From contig JBCCGG010000001.1 in the NCBI GenBank assembly GCA_039029395.1, positions 310,001 to 374,000 of the forward strand: a stretch of 64,000 bases of DNA, written 5' to 3'. The stretch is from JBCCGG01 sp039029395. Its GTDB lineage: Bacteria > Pseudomonadota > Alphaproteobacteria > Kiloniellales > JAKSDN01. Below the pieces are notes generated by a model that saw nothing but the letters and a program-made list of their open reading frames with translations, searched no databases and was not told where the DNA came from. Made by a program: the position numbers and the translations under genes. Shown here piece after piece: positions 59,792 to 64,000 of the stretch (position 1 is the stretch's first letter; each line of letters begins with the position of its first letter).

Positions 59792-59941
59792 CTACTCGAC
59801 GATGCCGTGGGGCCCGAAGGTTACATTGATCAGGAAGGCATAGCGCCCCTCGTAGTCGAACTTGATATCGGCGATGCCATTGGCGTAGCAGCTGCAGATC
59901 GAAAGCTTAACGGTGCGGATCCGCCAATCGAGATGGGCCAT
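59792..59941 (-). CDS. 49-residue small protein heading the MFS operon
   Basis: ATG at 59941 preceded by a perfect AAGGAG at 8-nt spacing. MAHLDWRIRTVKLSICSCYA starts the protein, followed by DIKFDYEGRYAFLINVTFGP; it is compact and hydrophilic/aromatic, with a Cys-x-Cys, and looks like a folded small beta protein. The stop is 10 bp from the MFS start, so they are co-transcribed. Family not recognised. Confidence 0.6.
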   Translation of the reverse strand: MAHLDWRIRTVKLSICSCYANGIADIKFDYEGRYAFLINVTFGPHGIVE

Positions 59942-60121
59942 GAGCTGTCTCCTTCCGAACACGCAGACTCTAGCAAGTGGCGCCATCCCCACTTATCGGT
60001 TGCGCCGCCGGATCGCCCTCGACGAGTCAATAATCCTACGCCAATTCCGCGGTCAAGTGTAGCCCTGCATAGCCGGTCGGCCCCGTGGCACCGCTTGGCA
60101 GTGTCCCCAGATTGAGTTTGG

Positions 60122-61003
60122 CTAGCGGTAATGGTCGAACCAGTCGGTCGATTCGAACCACTTTTCGTGAATTTTGTCGTAGCGCCCGTCTTCCTTCAGC
60201 TTGCCCAAGAACCCATTCAGCCACGCCAAGAAATCCGGATCGTCCTTGCGTATGGCAAAAGCAATGGCTTCGTCGGTAAAGGGCCTGTCGAGAAAGACCA
60301 GATTCTCCTTGCCGTTCATGGCGATAAATGTGGCGTTGAAGGGCCTGTCGTAAACCAGCGCGTCGACCTCTCCCGCGGCAACCGCTGCGGCCGCTGCCGA
60401 CTCTGTGTCGAAGGGCTTGTATTGGGCCTTCGGCAGGACGCGCTGCACGGCCGCTTCCCCAGTGGTGCCAGGTTTGGAGGCCACGCTGTAGGCCGGATCG
60501 TTCAGATCCTCGTAGGACTTCACCTGATCGGCCAGTTTGCGGTTTAGGAGAACCGTTTGACCAACCCGCATATAGGGATCGGAGAAGCTGACTCTCTGTT
60601 GACGCTCCTCGGTCACCGACATGCCGCTGATGATGATGTCACAACGCCCGAGAGTGAGAGACGGGATGATGGCAGTCCAGCGGGTGTTGACCGGTGCGAA
60701 GCCGACGCCCAGTTCCCGCGCCATCTCGCGCGCGAGGTCGATGTCGAATCCGCCGAAGTTGGTGGTTTGGCCGCCTTTCCGCTCGTCGGCCGGGCGCAGG
60801 TTGCGCTCGCGCAAGCCCGAGCGCGTGCCGATCATCTCGAATGGCAGGTAGCCGGCCTCGAAGCACACTTTGAGCTTTCCCCGATCGAGCACGCCGCTCA
60901 GGGTCGAGTCCGGATCGAGCGCCCTATCCTGTGCCCAGCCTGGAGCGGTCGCGACCAGGCCAAGGAGCAGAACCACGAGTGGTGTCTTCAGGAACCCTTT
61001 CAT
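60122..61003 (-). CDS. ABC transporter substrate-binding protein, polar amino acid family (SBP_bac_3)
   Basis: 293 residues. Signal peptide to about 24 (APGWAQ). KVCFEAGYLPFEM, GGFDIDLAREMARELGVGF, RCDIIISGMSVTEERQQRVSFSDPY split by natural domain limits and GEVDALVYDRPF are the family hallmarks. Periplasmic receptor for an amino acid or similar organic acid. No ABC permease nearby; it follows nhaC on the same strand by 12 bp, an unusual partner. Confidence 0.9.
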   Translation of the reverse strand: MKGFLKTPLVVLLLGLVATAPGWAQDRALDPDSTLSGVLDRGKLKVCFEAGYLPFEMIGTRSGLRERNLRPADERKGGQTTNFGGFDIDLAREMARELGVGFAPVNTRWTAIIPSLTLGRCDIIISGMSVTEERQQRVSFSDPYMRVGQTVLLNRKLADQVKSYEDLNDPAYSVASKPGTTGEAAVQRVLPKAQYKPFDTESAAAAAVAAGEVDALVYDRPFNATFIAMNGKENLVFLDRPFTDEAIAFAIRKDDPDFLAWLNGFLGKLKEDGRYDKIHEKWFESTDWFDHYR

Positions 61004-61015
61004 CGGCCGCCCCGC

Positions 61016-62446
61016 TCACTCTGCCGGTGCCGCTTTGGCGGCCGGCTCTTCGTCCTCGGTCTTGTCGATCGGCGCGATCGTCCAACCCATCCAGCCGAAG
61101 ATCAGGGTCACGATCGGCGACAGCCAACAGAAAAAAGCGAAGGGCAGATAGGCGATGGTCGCCACACCCAAGGTTGCCGCTTGATAAGCACCGCCCGAGT
61201 TCCAGGGCACAAGGTTGGCTGTCACGGTGGCGCTGTCCTCGACCGCCCGAGACAGATTCTTGGCGTGCAAGCCGCGGTCCCGGTAGGCTTGGGCATACAT
61301 CCGGCCGCCCATGACGATGGCCATGTATTGATCGCAGAGCACTACGTTGGCGCCCAAGCAGGTCAGCACGGTCGAGGTGATCAGGGAGCCGTCGGATTTG
61401 GCCATTCTCAGGATGCGGTCGACGATCACCTTGAGTTGGTTCGTTCGCTCCATGATCCCGCCAAACATCATGGCGCAGATCACGATCGAGATGGCGTAGA
61501 GCATGGAGGTGAAGCCGCCCTTGCTGAGCAAGGAATCGACGTCCTCGACGCCGGTGTTGCTGGCATAGCCGCCGTAGCCGACATCGAGCAGCTCGGGATA
61601 GGTAACGCCCTCGAAGACCAGGCCGAGGATCACCGCCGACAGGACACCGGCCACGAGGCCCGGTATGGCGGGATACTTCTTGTAGGCGCAGACGATCACC
61701 AAGATCGCCGGAATCAGATGCCACGGTCCGACCGCGAAGTCCCGGTCCAAGGTCGCGATGATCTGCTGCACCTGTTCGACGTTCTCTTCGCCGCCGCCGT
61801 ATAAGAAGCCGAGCGCGATCTCAATGACGAGGGTGATCACGATGGCTGTGCCGGAGGTATAGGTCATATGGCGGATGTGCGTGTAAATGTCTGTTCCGGC
61901 CATCGCGGGGGCAAGGTTGGTGGTATCCGAAAGGGGCGACATCTTGTCGCCAAAATAGGCACCCGACAGCACAGCGCCGGCGACCAGCGGCAGGGGAAAG
62001 CCGAGCCCGGCGCCGATGCCCATAAGCGCGACGCCGATGGTGCCCGTCGTGCCCCAAGAGGTACCGGTCGCAAGGGATGTGATCGCGCAGATCACAACCG
62101 TTGCCGGCAAGAACACCTCGGGCGATAGTATTTTCAAACCGTAGTAAAGTAGTGTCGGCACGACGCCGGTGCGGATCCAGACGCCAATTAGAATGCCGAT
62201 GATAAGCAGGATGACGATCGCCTGAAGCGAGTTAGCGATGCCTTTGAGCATGCCGGCCTGGATGTCGTCCCATTTGTAACCGGCGCGTGTTGCCATGATC
62301 GCCGCGACGAAAACGCCGAGCAGCATGGGTATGTGCGGGTCCGTGCCGTAGACCAGAATCGACAGCATGATCCCGATCACGAGCGAGAAGAGCGAGATCA
62401 TGGCCTCCCAGAAATAGGGCTCTCGTTGTTCCTTGCTGATAAACAT
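61016..62446 (-). CDS. nhaC: NhaC-family Na+/H+ (or Na+/solute) antiporter
   Basis: 476 residues with eleven to twelve helices. MIGILIGVWIRTGVVPTLLYYG-like segment, ATGTSWGTTGTIGVALMGIG, GAYFGDKMSPLSDTTNLAPA and NLVPWNSGGAYQAATLGV are conserved NhaC blocks (AGAVLSGAYFGDKMSPLSDT region carries the ion-site Asp and Ser). Some NhaC relatives exchange organic solutes. Operon with the binding-protein gene; divergent from the Lrp regulator. Confidence 0.92.
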   Translation of the reverse strand: MFISKEQREPYFWEAMISLFSLVIGIMLSILVYGTDPHIPMLLGVFVAAIMATRAGYKWDDIQAGMLKGIANSLQAIVILLIIGILIGVWIRTGVVPTLLYYGLKILSPEVFLPATVVICAITSLATGTSWGTTGTIGVALMGIGAGLGFPLPLVAGAVLSGAYFGDKMSPLSDTTNLAPAMAGTDIYTHIRHMTYTSGTAIVITLVIEIALGFLYGGGEENVEQVQQIIATLDRDFAVGPWHLIPAILVIVCAYKKYPAIPGLVAGVLSAVILGLVFEGVTYPELLDVGYGGYASNTGVEDVDSLLSKGGFTSMLYAISIVICAMMFGGIMERTNQLKVIVDRILRMAKSDGSLITSTVLTCLGANVVLCDQYMAIVMGGRMYAQAYRDRGLHAKNLSRAVEDSATVTANLVPWNSGGAYQAATLGVATIAYLPFAFFCWLSPIVTLIFGWMGWTIAPIDKTEDEEPAAKAAPAE

Positions 62447-62629
62447 CAGGTAGCGTCCCCCATTTGCGCGCTGTTCAAAAGAATCATTGCGGATAGGCCG
62501 GCGCGACCCTTCAGTTTGAAAAGAGAGGGCCTGCTTATGGTTATCCCAACTAGAAGGTGATTTCTTCTTTTTGTAATCCTATCCGCTGTTATGTACAGAA
62601 TGAAGTGACAAATTTGCCGACAGACACAC

Positions 62630-62644
62630 AATTGTTGGACAATT
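62630..62644. promoter_or_regulatory. 15-bp dyad between nhaC and Lrp-family gene
   Basis: AATTGT-TGG-ACAATT, the length and AT-rich symmetry of Lrp/AsnC-type sites, 54 bp upstream of the regulator start and in the divergent gap with nhaC. Candidate autoregulatory and nhaC operator. Confidence 0.55.
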
Positions 62645-62697
62645 TGCTAGGTTACCTTTACATTTTGAAAAAACCGGCTGCGTAAAGGCAGAAAGAA

Positions 62698-63150
62698 ATG
62701 GCGGCCCTGGACGACACCGACAAGCGTCTCTTAATGCTCTTGGAGGCCAACGCACGGGAGGCAACCGTGTCACTTGCGCGAAAGCTGGGCGTGTCCCGCG
62801 CCACGGTGCAAAGCCGCATGGCCCGACTGTTGCAGCGGGGCACCATTGAGCGCTTCACCCTGGCTTATGGCGACGGGGTGAAGGGCACGGTCTTGCGCGC
62901 TCATGTCATGGTCAAAGTGGCGCCCAGAAAGGATGTCAGCCTGCAGGCTATGCTGCGCAAGATGCCGGAGGTTGACACGCTCTACTCGGTCAGCGGCGTC
63001 TACGACATTATCGTGCTGGTCAAGGCTGACACGATCGAGGAGATCGATCGTGTGCTCGACCGCATCAGAAACTGGGACGGCGTCGAGAACACGACCTCGT
63101 CGATCATTCTGGCCGAACGCTACAAGGCGTCGCTCACTCCTCTAGCGTAG
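62698..63150 (+). CDS. Lrp/AsnC-family transcriptional regulator
   Basis: 150 residues. N-terminal HTH LDDTDKRLLMLLEANAREAT with SLARKLGVSRATVQSRMARL; C-terminal RAM domain with VDTLYSVSGVYDIIVLVKAD. Senses an amino acid or related ligand. Divergent from nhaC and the amino-acid-type binding protein, which it likely controls. The 3' end overlaps the convergent dioxygenase gene by 17 bp. Confidence 0.91.
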   Translation: MAALDDTDKRLLMLLEANAREATVSLARKLGVSRATVQSRMARLLQRGTIERFTLAYGDGVKGTVLRAHVMVKVAPRKDVSLQAMLRKMPEVDTLYSVSGVYDIIVLVKADTIEEIDRVLDRIRNWDGVENTTSSIILAERYKASLTPLA

Positions 63151-64000
63151 GGCTGGGGCCGCAAACGCGCGTTTGGCGCATGCGCCGGCGCCAGCGGTCG
63201 GCATCGTAAGTCGTGCCCCGGTGCAGGAGGCAGCGGTTGTCCCAAATCACCAGATCGCCGACCTGCCATTGGTGGCTGAGGACATCCTCTGGCCGGGTTG
63301 CGTGGGCCAGCAGGTCGTCGAGCAGCGCGCGGCTTTCCTGATCGCTCCAGCCGATCACGGTCTTGGCGTGCGATCCCACATAATAGTTTTTCGCTCCGTT
63401 GCCGGGGTTCTCGCGCACTAGCTTTTGAGGCACTGGAGGCAGAGAGGCGGCGTGGGAGGCCTTGACCGGGGCGATCTTGCTGCGCGAGTAGACGTAATCG
63501 TGGACCACGGTCAGCGGATCGATCTCGCGTGCCAGTTCCTCCGACAGACGGCCGTAGGCGGCCCGGGCGCTGACGAACTGGGTGGCGCCCCCTTCGTCCG
63601 GCACTTCGTAGGCGTGGGTGATGGTGACGAAGGTCGGCACCGGGCGGAAGGAGGAGTCGGAATGCCAGACATTGTTGCCCGTGAAGTATTTGGTCATGGC
63701 GTGGTCGTTGCCGCGCTGGGTGCCGTCCTCCTCGATGTTGCCGATCGTGCTCAGATAACTGACCACGCCGTCGCGGCCGAACTTCACGTGATCGACTTCG
63801 GGCTCGCCGAGCTGCCAGGTAAAGGCCAGGTGGCTCTCGTCGTCGAGGCATTGGCCCGGGAAACATAGAAAGGAATAGTCGTCGATCGCCTGGCGCACTT
63901 GCGCGAGAAGATCACTGGTGAGTGGCACCGCCAAGTCGACGCCCGTAATGCTGGCGCCGAAGTCTGGATGCAGCGGCTCGATGGCGAAGTCACTCGACAT
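63134..64000 (-). CDS. TauD/TfdA-family Fe(II)/2-oxoglutarate dioxygenase
   Basis: 288 residues; the ATG is the last three bases of the window, so an upstream start cannot be excluded. Iron ligands His113 and Asp115 (VWHSDSS) and His260 (WDNRCLLHRGT), with an Arg near 273 for 2-oxoglutarate. DHAMTKYFTGNNVWHSD resembles TfdA-like enzymes more than TauD. Hydroxylates an unknown carboxylate or sulfonate. Only distantly similar to the copy at 18563. Confidence 0.87.
   Translation of the reverse strand: MSSDFAIEPLHPDFGASITGVDLAVPLTSDLLAQVRQAIDDYSFLCFPGQCLDDESHLAFTWQLGEPEVDHVKFGRDGVVSYLSTIGNIEEDGTQRGNDHAMTKYFTGNNVWHSDSSFRPVPTFVTITHAYEVPDEGGATQFVSARAAYGRLSEELAREIDPLTVVHDYVYSRSKIAPVKASHAASLPPVPQKLVRENPGNGAKNYYVGSHAKTVIGWSDQESRALLDDLLAHATRPEDVLSHQWQVGDLVIWDNRCLLHRGTTYDADRWRRRMRQTRVCGPSPTLEE

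Noticed and set aside
60557..61804. Plus-strand open frame of 415 codons
   Set aside because: Runs antisense across the binding-protein and nhaC genes, with no recognisable motif.
1..64000. tRNA genes, rRNA, CRISPR arrays, transposases, attachment sites
   Set aside because: Looked for T-loop motifs, regular direct repeats and transposase domains; none convincing.

Overview
The window is GC-rich, gene-dense bacterial DNA. Gene content (TRAP transporter with DctB/DctD, beta-hydroxyaspartate cycle, homogentisate pathway, methylated-amine enzymes, TauD-type dioxygenases, many LysR/GntR/IclR/TetR regulators) points to a heterotrophic, probably marine alphaproteobacterium, possibly Rhodospirillales-like. 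That placement is inference; there is no rRNA or other marker gene here. I saw no tRNA, CRISPR array, prophage or complete insertion sequence.

Layout. 1-4 kb: the start of a gene for an MttB-family methyltransferase running off the left edge, a minus-strand operon of two lipoproteins and a small protein with its own promoter, and an M15 peptidase. 4-7.2 kb: a copper operon (cueR, cytochrome c, copA) behind a textbook CueR promoter. 7.2-12.4 kb: a membrane/Sel1 pair, TlpA-like thioredoxin, VOC protein, DUF2182 membrane protein, and a ferredoxin reductase/ferredoxin pair closed by a terminator. 12.4-13.8 kb is AT-richer and has no confident gene. 13.8-18.1 kb: an exported Cys-less cupredoxin fused to a 34-residue cysteine-pair repeat domain, convergent with an exported M12B-type metallopeptidase. 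18.5-25.9 kb: a TauD dioxygenase, a MarR repressor divergent from hpd-hmgA-PRISE reductase with a perfect 20-bp operator-like palindrome, then an esterase and hypothetical proteins.

26-34.8 kb: FAD monooxygenase, LysR, ArsP-like permease, then a complete beta-hydroxyaspartate cycle cluster (bhcABCD on minus, bhcR divergent on plus) for assimilating glyoxylate plus glycine. 34.9-45.4 kb: a catabolic block with a Rieske oxygenase of the quaternary-amine type (bridging Glu), a BKACE enzyme, a five-gene minus operon (class II aldolase, BetI-like TetR, enolase-superfamily enzyme, hydroxyacid dehydrogenase, GlxA-type regulator), an SDR, an RNHCP zinc protein and a dimethylamine-dehydrogenase-like flavoprotein. 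N-demethylation of methylated amines could feed one- and two-carbon units towards the BHA cycle; this link is inference.

45.6-52.1 kb: dctB-dctD then dctPQM with a consensus sigma-54 promoter before dctP and a strong hairpin between dctP and dctQ. 52-60 kb: a LysR gene with a probable CTG start, a ureohydrolase with an altered substrate loop, a Tat-exported family-5 binding protein, a terminator, a perfect 30-bp palindrome typical of a GntR operator, an AA_synth protein, a flavin reductase, and a minus operon of a 49-residue small protein, an MFS exporter and a GntR regulator. 60-64 kb: a polar amino-acid-type binding protein, NhaC antiporter, divergent Lrp-family regulator, and a second TauD-type dioxygenase starting at the right edge.
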